A stretch of DNA of 64,000 nt. Source: Janthinobacterium saanense. Its GTDB lineage: Bacteria > Pseudomonadota > Gammaproteobacteria > Burkholderiales > Burkholderiaceae_D. The translations under genes were made by a program, and so were the position numbers. Below, in pieces: positions 1 to 8,516 of the stretch (within the stretch, counting starts at the first letter, position 1; every line of letters starts with the position of its first letter). Location: contig NZ_JACHCI010000010.1 of assembly GCF_014200675.1 (NCBI RefSeq), forward strand, positions 1-64,000, given 5' to 3'. Below the pieces are notes generated by a model. It searched no databases and was not told the origin of the DNA. It saw only the letters and a program-made list of their open reading frames with translations.

Positions 1-70
1 CAGGACCGTGAAACAACTTTGCGCCGATGATAGTGCTGCAACCAGTGTGAAAGTAGGTTATTGTCAGGCT
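1..70 (+). rRNA. rrf: 5S ribosomal RNA, 3' part
   Basis: The first 70 bases align by eye with the 3' portion of bacterial 5S rRNA: the GCGCCGATGATAGTG block, then GTGAAAGTAGG, ending in GTCAGGCT, which would pair with the missing 5' end. The 5' part lies outside the window. A strong terminator follows about 20 bases later, as expected at the end of an rRNA operon. Confidence 0.93.
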
Positions 71-90
71 TGTTATTCGTAGTAGAAAAA

Positions 91-120
91 AACCCGTCAA
101 GAAATTGGCGGGTTTTTTTT
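91..120 (+). terminator. Intrinsic terminator of the rRNA operon
   Basis: AACCCGTCAA pairs with TTGGCGGGTT (one G-U pair) around a GAAA tetraloop, followed by an uninterrupted T run. It sits directly behind the 5S gene. Stem, loop and tail are all visible. Confidence 0.92.
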
Positions 121-164
121 CGTCTGATGGTTTTGCTGGAATGAACCCCAACACCTGAACTGCT

Positions 165-265
165 GGGGTCAGACCCCCTGAGGCACGCTGGTGCAAGCAT
201 GTAACTTGGCGTGGGGTCAGACCCCGGCTGGTGCAATCATACTGGCTGGTGTGGGGGCTGACCCC
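165..265. repeat. Three copies of a GGGGTCAGACCCC dyad
   Basis: GGGGTCAGACCCC occurs at 165-177 and 213-225, and a variant GGGGGCTGACCCC at 253-265. Each is a short inverted repeat (GGGG...CCCC around about five bases). Flanking words such as GCTGGTGCAA and TGGTGCAATCAT also recur, so the unit may be larger than the dyad. The stretch 121-337 between the rRNA terminator and the pagL-like gene holds nothing else I can support. This looks like an interspersed REP-like family, but that cannot be shown from one locus. Confidence 0.7.
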
Positions 266-337
266 GGGGATATTTCACGGTGTACAGGCGAAAAAAAGCA
301 GCGCTGCGCGCTGCCTTTTCATGTCAGCTTCGATCGA

Positions 338-898
338 TCAGAAGTGGTATGCCGCTTTGATGTTCAGGAAGTTCACGCCGGTGTTTGGCTTTTTGTAGCC
401 GCCGTTCGAGAAATGCTGGATCTTCATGCCGACTTCCCATTTATTGTTGAACACGTAGCCAACGCCGACGTGGTCGCCAAACTGGAAGTGGGTCGACAAA
501 CGGTAGGTCGCATTGTCATACAGCTTCGACAGCAAATGCACGCCGATGCCGCCTTCTGCATAGAAACCCTTTTTGTCATCGCGCTCAAAGCGGAATACCG
601 GGGTGAAGCCGATATCGTACAGATTCTGTTTTGCACCTTCGACGTTTTGATAGCGGTTGGCTTGCCACGCGCCAGCATTCGCATCCCAGTAGCCGCTCAG
701 GTGCGTACCGTTCGATTGGAACCAGCGTTGGCTCCAGTCGGAAGTAACGCCAGCGCGTACCATCTGGGTCTGGGTGCCGGTGGCGAATTCACCGTAGACC
801 GAGTCGATCAGCTTGTCGTCGGAAGCGAAGGCTGCATGGCTGGCCAGCAAGGCAGCGGCCAGCGCCAGGGATTTTAATGCTTGTTTCTGGTAGGACAT
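338..898 (-). CDS. pagL: PagL-like lipid A 3-O-deacylase, outer membrane
   Basis: Predicted 186-residue outer-membrane beta-barrel enzyme that would remove a 3-O-linked acyl chain from lipid A. Residues 1-25 form a signal peptide ending in SHAAFA. The C-terminal motif QHFSNGGYKKPNTGVNF holds the family's His and Ser (about residues 162 and 164), and the protein ends in an aromatic residue typical of barrel proteins. I chose the ATG at 898, which has a weak purine-rich stretch upstream; an in-frame ATG at 910 is also possible. The catalytic Glu expected 14 residues after the His appears to be Asn. The gene is convergent with the rRNA operon and divergent from the next gene. Confidence 0.82.
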   Translation of the reverse strand: MSYQKQALKSLALAAALLASHAAFASDDKLIDSVYGEFATGTQTQMVRAGVTSDWSQRWFQSNGTHLSGYWDANAGAWQANRYQNVEGAKQNLYDIGFTPVFRFERDDKKGFYAEGGIGVHLLSKLYDNATYRLSTHFQFGDHVGVGYVFNNKWEVGMKIQHFSNGGYKKPNTGVNFLNIKAAYHF

Positions 899-1041
899 AT
901 ATTCTTTCATCGTAAAATTAGCCATCGGTTGCGCACTAGCCATGGGTAGCGCGCCGCTGATTGTAGTGGGTTTACCAAGCATAAAACCTATTCTCACCAT
1001 TATTTAACTTCGTTACTTAACTTTAAGCAATAGGAGCTGCA

Positions 1042-1944
1042 GTGACACTTTCTACAAAGATCGCCTTCCTGGGGATAGGTCTGATGGGCGAACCGATGGC
1101 GCGCCGTTTGCTGCAAGCTGGCTATTCTGTCACAGTTTGGAATCGCACGCAGAGCAAGGCTGAATCGTTGTTATCTTGTGATGCTTTACTTGCCAACACC
1201 TTGATTGATGCGGTCTGCGGGGCCGATATCGTGATCTCGATGCTGGCGGCCGGACCTATCGTTGAACAAGCCATCACGACTGCCTTGCCGGCGCTGGCGC
1301 CCGATACTTTATGGGTCGACATGAGCTCGACGAAGCAAGTTGAGGCTCAGCAATTTCATGCACTTTTGCTAGCGCACGGCGGTGGTTTTATCGATGCGCC
1401 CGTATCCGGTGGCGTGGCTGGCGCGCAAGCGGGAACGTTGGCCATCATGGCTGGCGGCAGCACTGCGCATTTTGCGCGCGTGGAAGCGATCCTGGCGGTG
1501 ATGGGACGGCCAACCCTGGTTGGCCCGGCCGGCAGTGGTCAGGTGGCCAAGCTGTGCAATCAACTGATCGTTGGCGCCACCTTGAATATCGTGGCGGAAG
1601 CCTTGCTGCTGGCGCAGGCTGCGGGCGCCGATCCGGCGGCAGTGCGCACGGCGATACGCGGCGGCTTTGCCGAAAGCCGTATTTTGGAAGTGCATGGGCA
1701 GCGCATGCTGGAACGTAACTTTGTTCCCGGTGGCCAGGTGAAAACCCAGCTCAAGGATATGCATAATATCCTGGATGCGGCCGCCGCTGCGCAGCTCAGT
1801 CTGCCGGTCACGCAACTAGTGACGCAGCGCTATGAAACGCTGGCCGCCAGTCATGCGTTGGCGGATCATTCGGCGGCCTTGCTGGCCCTGGAAGCATTGA
1901 ATCCGGGTCAGCGCCTGGGAAGCGGCCCGGATAAACTGAGTTAG
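1042..1944 (+). CDS. NAD(P)-dependent oxidoreductase, 3-hydroxyisobutyrate dehydrogenase family
   Basis: 300-residue beta-hydroxyacid dehydrogenase of the MmsB/GarR/GlxR group, which oxidises small 3-hydroxy acids or reduces tartronate semialdehyde with NAD(P). The N-terminal Rossmann motif GIGLMGEPMARRL begins near residue 11, the substrate loop DAPVSGGVAGAQ near residue 119, and the catalytic lysine lies in GQVAKLCNQ near residue 170, followed by the all-helical C-terminal domain. The start is GTG with TAGGAG six bases upstream. No neighbouring valine or glyoxylate genes fix the substrate, so only the family is called. Confidence 0.88.
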   Translation: MTLSTKIAFLGIGLMGEPMARRLLQAGYSVTVWNRTQSKAESLLSCDALLANTLIDAVCGADIVISMLAAGPIVEQAITTALPALAPDTLWVDMSSTKQVEAQQFHALLLAHGGGFIDAPVSGGVAGAQAGTLAIMAGGSTAHFARVEAILAVMGRPTLVGPAGSGQVAKLCNQLIVGATLNIVAEALLLAQAAGADPAAVRTAIRGGFAESRILEVHGQRMLERNFVPGGQVKTQLKDMHNILDAAAAAQLSLPVTQLVTQRYETLAASHALADHSAALLALEALNPGQRLGSGPDKLS

Positions 1945-1950
1945 CGCACC

Positions 1951-3144
1951 CTAGCTTTGCGGCAAGCTCTCTTCGACCAGCTTGACCCAGAAACTGGCGC
2001 CGATCGGTAACAGATTGTCATTGAAGTCGTAGCTGCCATTGTGTAGCACGCACGGACCCAGGCCGTGGCCGCCATCGCGGTGCTCGCCGTCGCCATTGCC
2101 GATGAAAATGTAGCAGCCAGCTTTTTCCTGCAAGAAGAAGGCGAAATCTTCCGCCCCCATGGTGGGTTCAACCTTGTCGTTGACCTTGTCGGCGCCGACC
2201 ACGGCCTTCATGACCTCCACCGCAAACGCGGTTTCCCTGGCATGGTTGACCAGCGGTGGATAGTTGCGCTTGAACTTGAATTCCACTTCCGCACCGAAGG
2301 CAGCTGCCGTGTGCACGGCGATTTCGCGCATGCGCTCTTCGATGAGATCCAGCACGGGCGTGGTGAACGTGCGCACGGTGCCGATCAGGCTGGCGTCATC
2401 GGGAATCACATTGGTGGCGCTGCCGGCATGGATTTGCGTGATCGACAGCACGGCCGTATCGAGCGGACTCTTGTTGCGGGTGATGACGGTTTGCCAGCTT
2501 TGCGCGATTTGCACGGCTACCATTACCGGGTCGATGCCCTTGTGCGGCTGGGCCGCATGGGCGCCCTTGCCTTTGATCGTGACATAGAATTCGTTGCTGG
2601 AGGCCATCATCGGCCCTTCCACCACGCTCAGCGTGCCCGCTTCAGCGCCTGGCCAGTTATGCATGCCGTAGATGGCATCCATGGGGAAACGGGTAAACAA
2701 GCCGTCGTTGATCATTTCACGCGCGCCGGCGCCGCCTTCTTCGGCCGGCTGGAAGACCAGATAGACAGTGCCGTCGAAATTGCGGTGCTGCGCCAGGTGA
2801 TGGGCAGCGCCCAGTAGCATGGCCGTATGGCCGTCATGGCCGCAGGCGTGCATCTTGCCGGGATGGCGCGAGGCATGCTCAAACGTATTGATTTCCTGCA
2901 TGGGCAAGGCATCCATATCGGCACGCAGGCCGATGGCGCGCTTGGACGTGCCATTCTGGATAATGCCGACCAGACCGGTACGGCCCAGGCCGCGGACGAC
3001 GGGGATGCCCCATTCCGTCAGCTTGGCAGCGACGACGTCAGAGGTGCGCTGCTCTTCGTAGCACAGCTCGGGATGCGCGTGCAGGTCGCGGCGGATACGT
3101 TGCAGCTCGGATTGAAACGCTATGATGGGATCAACCAGTTTCAT
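1951..3144 (-). CDS. M20 family amidohydrolase (hippurate hydrolase type)
   Basis: 397-residue cytoplasmic metal-dependent amidohydrolase of the M20D group, which deacylates N-acyl amino acids such as hippurate or N-acetyl derivatives. Visible metal-site motifs are ACGHDGH near residue 100, PAEEGGAG with the catalytic Glu near residue 140, and TMGAEDFAFF near residue 355. GKGAHAAQPHKGIDP belongs to the dimerisation lid domain. The frame is open further upstream, but the ATG at 3144 follows a good AGGAGA ribosome site. It ends 6 bases from the stop of the preceding convergent gene. The natural substrate cannot be read from the sequence. Confidence 0.9.
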   Translation of the reverse strand: MKLVDPIIAFQSELQRIRRDLHAHPELCYEEQRTSDVVAAKLTEWGIPVVRGLGRTGLVGIIQNGTSKRAIGLRADMDALPMQEINTFEHASRHPGKMHACGHDGHTAMLLGAAHHLAQHRNFDGTVYLVFQPAEEGGAGAREMINDGLFTRFPMDAIYGMHNWPGAEAGTLSVVEGPMMASSNEFYVTIKGKGAHAAQPHKGIDPVMVAVQIAQSWQTVITRNKSPLDTAVLSITQIHAGSATNVIPDDASLIGTVRTFTTPVLDLIEERMREIAVHTAAAFGAEVEFKFKRNYPPLVNHARETAFAVEVMKAVVGADKVNDKVEPTMGAEDFAFFLQEKAGCYIFIGNGDGEHRDGGHGLGPCVLHNGSYDFNDNLLPIGASFWVKLVEESLPQS

Positions 3145-3352
3145 CGAATTCTCCTGTGTAGGCAGGCGCGCAACCGTGTATGGCGCACCGGGCCGCCTAT
3201 GCTTGATCGAAAACATGGGCGGCGAAGCAAGCATTGTAGCCCGTGTTCGCTTTGTAAATCCAGCGCACGCCCGAGTCTGTCATTGCAGCATCAGCAAGCC
3301 GGTGGAAATCGTTTACAGTATCGTCTTCCCCTGACGTTTTCTGGACTGCACC

Positions 3353-5431
3353 ATGACCACCACCCAAGTGCGCGCTACTTGCCCGCTAGACTGTCCCGAT
3401 ACCTGCGCCTTGCTGGTGACGGTGACCGATGGCGTGGCAACAAACGTCAAGGGCGATCCCGACCATCCAACCACGGCCGGCGTGCTGTGCACCAAGGTGT
3501 CGCGCTTTACGGAGCGCACCTACCATGCCGACCGCTTGCTGACGCCGCTGCGCCGGGTGGGCAAGAAAGGCGAGGGCAAGTTCGAACCCATCAGCTGGGA
3601 GGAGGCATTAAGCACCATCGCAGCGCGCTTGAAATCGATTGCGGCGCGCGCGCCGGAAGCGATCTTGCCCTACAGCTATTGTGGCACCATGGGCCTGGTG
3701 CAGGGCGAATCGATGTCTTCGCGTTTCTTCAACCAGCTGGGTGCATCCTTGCTGGACCGCACTATCTGCGCCTCTGCCGGCGCCACCGGCTACCGTTATA
3801 CGGTGGGCGCCAGCATCGGCACCGACTTGGAACAGTTTCAGAACGCCAAGTTGATCATTATCTGGGGCGGCAACCCGATTGCGTCCAACTTGCATTTCTG
3901 GATGCGGGCACAGGAAGCGAAGCGGCGCGGCGCCACTTTGATCGCGATCGACCCGTACCGTTCATTGACGGCGGAGAAATGCCACCAGCATATTGCCTTG
4001 CTGCCGGGTACCGATGCGGCCTTGGCCCTGGGCTTGATGCATGTGCTGATCGCCGAAGAGCTGGTCGACCATGACTATATCGCCCAGTACACCCTGGGCT
4101 ATGAACAGCTGGCGCAACGCGCTGCCGAATGGCCGCCCGAACGCACGGCGCAAGTGTGTGGCATCAGCGCGCAAGAAGTGCTGGAACTGGCGCGCCTGTA
4201 TGGCCAGACGGCGCGCAACGGCGAGGGCGCCGCCATCCGCACCAATTACGGCGTGCAGCGCGTGCATGGCGGCGGCATGGCGGTGCGCAATATTGCTTGT
4301 CTGCCTGCATTGACGGGCGCCTGGCGCCATGCGGCCGGCGGCATACAGCTGTCGAGTTCGGGATCTTTCCCCATCCAGCGCAAGGCCTTGCAGCGCCCGG
4401 ATTTGCTGAAAGGCACGCCGCGCACCATCAATATGAGCACCATCGGCGACGATCTGCTGAAAACTAGCTCGCCCGAGTTTGGCCCGCAAATCGAGGCCGT
4501 GATTGTCTATAACTCGAATCCGCTGGCCGTGGCGCCGGACTCATCCAAAGTGGCGCAAGGTTTTGCCCGTGAGGATTTATTTACGGTGGTGCTCGAACAC
4601 TTCCAGACCGATACCGTCGATTACGCCGATATCGTCTTGCCCGCCACCACGCAGCTGGAACATGTCGATGCCCACGCCACCTATGGCCATTTGTACATGA
4701 TGGCCAATAACGCGGCCGTGGCGCCGCTGGGCGAGGCCAAGGCAAATACGGAAATTTTCCGCCTGCTGGCGCAACACATGGGTTTTGATGACCCTTGCTT
4801 CCAAGAAAGTGACGATGCGCTGGCGGCCCAGGCTTTCGATGCGGGCGATGTGCGCGCCGTGCATTTTGACTGGGAATCGCTGAAGCGGACAGGCTGGCAA
4901 AAGCTGGCCATGCCCGATGCACCGTTTGCCGAAGGGGGCTTTCCGACGCCATCGGGGCGTTGCGAGTTTTATTCCGAAGCCATGGCGCAAGCCGGCCTCG
5001 ATCCCTTGCCGGCCTATATTGCACCGTATGAATCGCTGGCCAGCAATCCCGCGCTGGCGGCCCGCTATCCCTTGGCGATGATTTCGCCCCCGGCCCGCAA
5101 TTTCTTGAATTCCACCTTCGTCAATGTGAAAAGCTTGCGTGCCTCGGAAGCCGAACCGCATCTGGACATGCATCCCGATGACTGCGCCGCGCGCGGCATC
5201 GTGGCCGGCGACATGGTGCGCATTTTCAATGACCGTGGCTCATTTGTGGCCAGGGCCAGGCTTACGGACAAGGCGCGCAAAGGGCTGGTGGTGGGCTTGT
5301 CCGTCTGGTGGAAGAAGCTGGCCAGCGACGGCAAGAACGCCAATGAAGTGACCAGCCAGCGTTTGACGGACATGGGCCGTGCGCCCACCTTTTACGATAC
5401 GCTGGTGCAAGTGGAAAAGGCGGTGGCCTGA
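3353..5431 (+). CDS. Molybdopterin oxidoreductase (bis-MGD, Fe4S4), cytoplasmic
   Basis: 692-residue member of the DMSO reductase/formate dehydrogenase alpha superfamily. The N-terminal Fe4S4 motif uses C10, C14, C18 and C46. The Mo-cofactor domains follow (for example WGGNPIASNLHFW and YNSNPLAVAPD), and the C-terminal molydopterin-binding domain contains HPDDCAARGIVAGDMVRIFNDRG. No Tat signal is present, so it should be cytoplasmic. No beta or gamma electron-transfer subunit is adjacent. The formate-dehydrogenase Sec/Cys position is not obviously conserved: the local sequence is TICASAGATG. Formate should therefore not be assumed as the substrate. The next gene begins two bases after its stop. 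Confidence 0.85.
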   Translation: MTTTQVRATCPLDCPDTCALLVTVTDGVATNVKGDPDHPTTAGVLCTKVSRFTERTYHADRLLTPLRRVGKKGEGKFEPISWEEALSTIAARLKSIAARAPEAILPYSYCGTMGLVQGESMSSRFFNQLGASLLDRTICASAGATGYRYTVGASIGTDLEQFQNAKLIIIWGGNPIASNLHFWMRAQEAKRRGATLIAIDPYRSLTAEKCHQHIALLPGTDAALALGLMHVLIAEELVDHDYIAQYTLGYEQLAQRAAEWPPERTAQVCGISAQEVLELARLYGQTARNGEGAAIRTNYGVQRVHGGGMAVRNIACLPALTGAWRHAAGGIQLSSSGSFPIQRKALQRPDLLKGTPRTINMSTIGDDLLKTSSPEFGPQIEAVIVYNSNPLAVAPDSSKVAQGFAREDLFTVVLEHFQTDTVDYADIVLPATTQLEHVDAHATYGHLYMMANNAAVAPLGEAKANTEIFRLLAQHMGFDDPCFQESDDALAAQAFDAGDVRAVHFDWESLKRTGWQKLAMPDAPFAEGGFPTPSGRCEFYSEAMAQAGLDPLPAYIAPYESLASNPALAARYPLAMISPPARNFLNSTFVNVKSLRASEAEPHLDMHPDDCAARGIVAGDMVRIFNDRGSFVARARLTDKARKGLVVGLSVWWKKLASDGKNANEVTSQRLTDMGRAPTFYDTLVQVEKAVA

Positions 5432-5432
5432 G

Positions 5433-6482
5433 ATGCGGCGCACGCTCGGCCTGCCTGCTGCGCTTGTTTTATGCCTGAGCTTGGGCGGCTGCATGCAATT
5501 GCGCTACTACACCCAGGCGGCGCAGGGACAATATTCCTTGTGGTCCAGCGCGCGTCCTGTCGATGACTGGATGAAAGATCCAGCCACCGATCCCCGCCTG
5601 AAGGCACGCCTGGCCAAGGCCCAGCAGATACGCCGCTTTGCCGTCGAGGAACTGGGTTTGCCCGACAATGGCAGCTACAAGAATTATGCGTCGCTGCAAC
5701 GGCCCTTCGTGCTGTGGAATGTGGTGGCCACGCCGGAATTGTCGCTCAAGCCCTTGCAATGGTGTTTTCCGATTGCCGGCTGCGTCAATTATCGCGGTTA
5801 TTACAGCAAGGACGATGCGCAGGCCTATGCCGACACCTTGCGCGAGCAGCATTACGATGTGCAGGTGGGTGGCGTGCCAGCGTATTCCACCCTGGGCTGG
5901 TTCGATGATCCCCTGCTATCGACCTTTATCAATTATAACGATGCCGAACTGGCGCGCATGATTTTCCATGAGCTCGCGCATCAGGTGGTGTATGTGCAGG
6001 GCGATTCGGCCTTCAATGAATCGTTTGCCGTGGCCGTGGAAGAGGCGGGCGTGCAGCGCTGGCTGGTCCACGAAGGCAACGATGCCATGCGCGACGATTA
6101 CGCCCGGTATGCGGCGCGGCGCAAGGATTTCCTGGCGCTGTTGCTGAAGTACCGGGGGCAACTGGAAACGGCTTATGCCAGCGATGCCAGCGATGCGGAG
6201 AAACGCGCGCGCAAGGCGCAGGTGTTTGCCGAGCTGAAAGCCGAATACCAGCACTTGAAGCAAAATTGGGGTGGTTATGGCGGTTATGACCGCTGGTTCG
6301 AGCAGCCTTTGAGCAATGCGCACCTGGCGTCGGTCGCTACCTACAATGATTTCTTGCCAGCTCTCGAAAAACTGCTGGAAGAAAAAAAGAACTTTCGTGC
6401 TTTTTATGCTGCAGTGCACACAATGTCTCTGCTCGACAAGCCCGAGCGTCAGCGTGTGCTGCAGCAATTGTCCAGCCCCTGA
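5433..6482 (+). CDS. Putative lipoprotein aminopeptidase (PF10023 type)
   Basis: 349-residue predicted lipoprotein zinc peptidase. It starts MRRTLGLPAALVLCLSLGGC, where LGGC is a lipobox, so the mature protein should be lipid-anchored. The zincin motif HELAHQ lies near residues 179-184, followed by NESFAVAVEEAGVQRW, which supplies the third ligand region. This layout and the opening YYTQAAQGQ resemble the COG4324 predicted aminopeptidase family. The start codon lies two bases after the stop of the oxidoreductase gene, so the two are probably cotranscribed, though no functional link is evident. I rejected an in-frame start 54 bases upstream because it would put residues before the signal peptide. 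Confidence 0.85.
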   Translation: MRRTLGLPAALVLCLSLGGCMQLRYYTQAAQGQYSLWSSARPVDDWMKDPATDPRLKARLAKAQQIRRFAVEELGLPDNGSYKNYASLQRPFVLWNVVATPELSLKPLQWCFPIAGCVNYRGYYSKDDAQAYADTLREQHYDVQVGGVPAYSTLGWFDDPLLSTFINYNDAELARMIFHELAHQVVYVQGDSAFNESFAVAVEEAGVQRWLVHEGNDAMRDDYARYAARRKDFLALLLKYRGQLETAYASDASDAEKRARKAQVFAELKAEYQHLKQNWGGYGGYDRWFEQPLSNAHLASVATYNDFLPALEKLLEEKKNFRAFYAAVHTMSLLDKPERQRVLQQLSSP

Positions 6483-6539
6483 CCCGTAAAGATTGTTGGA
6501 TATGCCAAGCCGGCTTATCCATCCAGGCCGTATTTTTCA

Positions 6540-6554
6540 TGCTGCAGTGCAGCA
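6540..6554. promoter_or_regulatory. Dyad TGCTGCAGTGCAGCA upstream of fadD genes
   Basis: An almost perfect 15-base palindrome lies 204 bases before the first acyl-CoA ligase gene. A partial copy, TGCTGCAGTGCA, lies at 6407-6418 inside the end of the preceding gene. The pattern TGnTGCnnnGCA resembles the PhaR/PhbF operator reported in Herbaspirillum; this is recalled, not searched. The rest of 6483-6757 holds no gene that I can see. Confidence 0.35.
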
Positions 6555-6757
6555 CAAAATGGCTCTGGAATACATGCTCAAATACCGTTGAAAGCGCTTG
6601 CATGGAAGCGCTGCGCCCGATAGCATCGCGTTAGTAGCATAGAGCAATTGCTCTTTAGAATGCTCAATGACTGCAGGACACTAGAATCCGCAGCAATAAT
6701 CCGCGCCGGCAATGTGCGTCGGCTACACCAACGATTATTAGAGACACGAGGCACAGG

Positions 6758-8446
6758 ATGGACAAAATTTGGCTGAAGTCGTATCCCCCCGGCGTTCCCA
6801 GCGACATCAATCCTGACCAATACCACTCGCTGGTACATTTGCTGGAAGAAGCGTTTCAAAAGCATGCAGACCGCAACGCCTATGTCTGCATGGACAAATT
6901 CCTCACCTACGCCGAACTTGAACTGTATTCACGGCAATTGGGTGCCTTTCTACAAAGCAGGGGCCTGAAAAAAGGCGCGCGGGTCGCCCTCATGATGCCC
7001 AATGTGCTGCAGTATCCGGTCGCCATCGCCGCCGTGCTGCGCGCCGGCTACACGGTGGTCAACGTCAATCCCCTGTACACGGCGCGCGAACTCGAGCATC
7101 AGCTCAACGATTCGGGCAGCGTAGCGATCATCGTGCTGGAAAACTTTGCCCATACGGTCGAGCAAGTGCTGAGCAAGACGGCCGTGAAACATATCATTGT
7201 CGCCACGATGGGTGACATGCTCGGTGGCTTGAAAGGCCCTATCGTCAATTTCGTCGTGCGCAACGTCAAGAAGATGGTGCCCGCGTATTCCTTGCCGAAC
7301 GCCATGCGTTTTAACAGCGCCTTGTCGCACGGCAGCCGCATGAAGCTGACGCCGGTCGAAGTCACGATCAACGACGCTGCTTTCCTGCAATACACGGGCG
7401 GCACCACGGGCGTGTCGAAAGGCGCGACCCTGAGCCACCGCAATGTGATCGCCAATGTGCTGCAAACGGAAGCCTGGTCGGGTGCGGCGCTGGACCCGAA
7501 CAGCAAGGAGCAACTGATCGTTGTGTGTGCCTTGCCGCTGTACCATATCTTCGCGCTGACGGCGTGTGCACTGTGGGGCACACGCGTGGGTGCGCTGAAT
7601 ATCCTGATTCCGAATCCACGCGATATCCCTGGCCTGATCAAGGAGCTGGGCAAGTACAAATTCAACCTGCTGCCGGCGGTCAACACCCTGTACAACGCGC
7701 TGGCCAATCATCCCGATTTTGCCAAGCTCGATTTCTCGGGCTTGAAGATCGCCAATGGCGGCGGCATGGCGGTACAGCAAGCCGTCAACGACAAGTGGCA
7801 GCGCATCACGGGCGTGTCCATTATCGAAGGTTATGGTCTGTCGGAAACTTCCCCCGTTGCCACCTGCAACCGCGCGGACAGCACCCAATTTACGGGCAGC
7901 ATAGGTTTGCCGATCCCGTCGACCGAGATTGCCATCCTCGATGACGATGGCAAGGAAGTAGCGCTGGGCCAGACGGGCGAAATTGCCATCCGTGGCCCGC
8001 AAGTCATGTCCGGTTACTGGAATCGTCCGGACGAGACCGCCAAGGTGATGACGGCCGACGGTTATTTCAAATCGGGCGACGTGGGCATCATGGACGAGCG
8101 CGGTTTTGTGAAGATTGTGGACCGCAAGAAAGACATGATCCTCGTCTCCGGCTTCAATGTGTACCCGAATGAAGTGGAAGGCGTGATCGCGGCCCACCCT
8201 GGCGTGCTCGAGTGCGCTTGCGTGGGCGTGCCGGACGAACACTCGGGCGAGGCCGTGAAAGTGTTTGTGGTGCGCAAGGATGCCAACCTGACCGTGGCGA
8301 CCCTGATGGCGTATGCCAAGGAGCAGCTCACGGGCTACAAGCGGCCGAAATATATTGAATTCCGTGAGGAATTGCCGAAGACCAACGTCGGCAAGATTTT
8401 ACGCAGGGCCTTGCGCGATGAGCCCAAGGTGGCAGTGGCAGCATAG
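6758..8446 (+). CDS. fadD: Long-chain fatty acid--CoA ligase, first copy
   Basis: 562-residue AMP-forming ligase that activates fatty acids to acyl-CoA for beta-oxidation or lipid synthesis. It is collinear with E. coli FadD: opening KIWLKSYPPGVP, LMMPNVLQYPVAIAAVLRAG, the P-loop motif YTGGTTGVSKGA near residue 212, GYGLSETSP near 359, the hinge region around DRKKDMILVSGFNVYPNE, and the C-terminal lysine motif PKTNVGKILRR. The start follows GAGGCACAGG. A second, closely similar ligase lies 70 bases downstream in the same direction, separated by a hairpin. The chain-length preference cannot be told from the sequence. Confidence 0.94.
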   Translation: MDKIWLKSYPPGVPSDINPDQYHSLVHLLEEAFQKHADRNAYVCMDKFLTYAELELYSRQLGAFLQSRGLKKGARVALMMPNVLQYPVAIAAVLRAGYTVVNVNPLYTARELEHQLNDSGSVAIIVLENFAHTVEQVLSKTAVKHIIVATMGDMLGGLKGPIVNFVVRNVKKMVPAYSLPNAMRFNSALSHGSRMKLTPVEVTINDAAFLQYTGGTTGVSKGATLSHRNVIANVLQTEAWSGAALDPNSKEQLIVVCALPLYHIFALTACALWGTRVGALNILIPNPRDIPGLIKELGKYKFNLLPAVNTLYNALANHPDFAKLDFSGLKIANGGGMAVQQAVNDKWQRITGVSIIEGYGLSETSPVATCNRADSTQFTGSIGLPIPSTEIAILDDDGKEVALGQTGEIAIRGPQVMSGYWNRPDETAKVMTADGYFKSGDVGIMDERGFVKIVDRKKDMILVSGFNVYPNEVEGVIAAHPGVLECACVGVPDEHSGEAVKVFVVRKDANLTVATLMAYAKEQLTGYKRPKYIEFREELPKTNVGKILRRALRDEPKVAVAA

Positions 8447-8468
8447 CAGCATACATGGCAACAGTGCC

Positions 8469-8494
8469 GGGTGCGCCAACGTGGCGCACCCTTT
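8469..8494 (+). terminator. Hairpin between the two fadD genes (weak terminator or attenuator)
   Basis: GGGTGCGCCA and TGGCGCACCC form a perfect 10-bp stem with a 3-base loop, followed by TTTATA. The T run is short, so partial termination or mRNA end protection is more likely than full termination. It lies 26 bases before the second ATG. Confidence 0.6.
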
Positions 8495-8516
8495 ATACAG
8501 ATAAAGATGAGGCAAG

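Noticed and set aside
165-265. Possible CRISPR array
   Set aside because: Only three short palindromic units with unequal spacing, one of them degenerate, and no cas genes.
191-877. A 228-codon plus-strand frame over the pagL-like gene
   Set aside because: The minus-strand frame has a signal peptide and a PagL motif; the plus-strand frame has no motif and begins within the repeat cluster.
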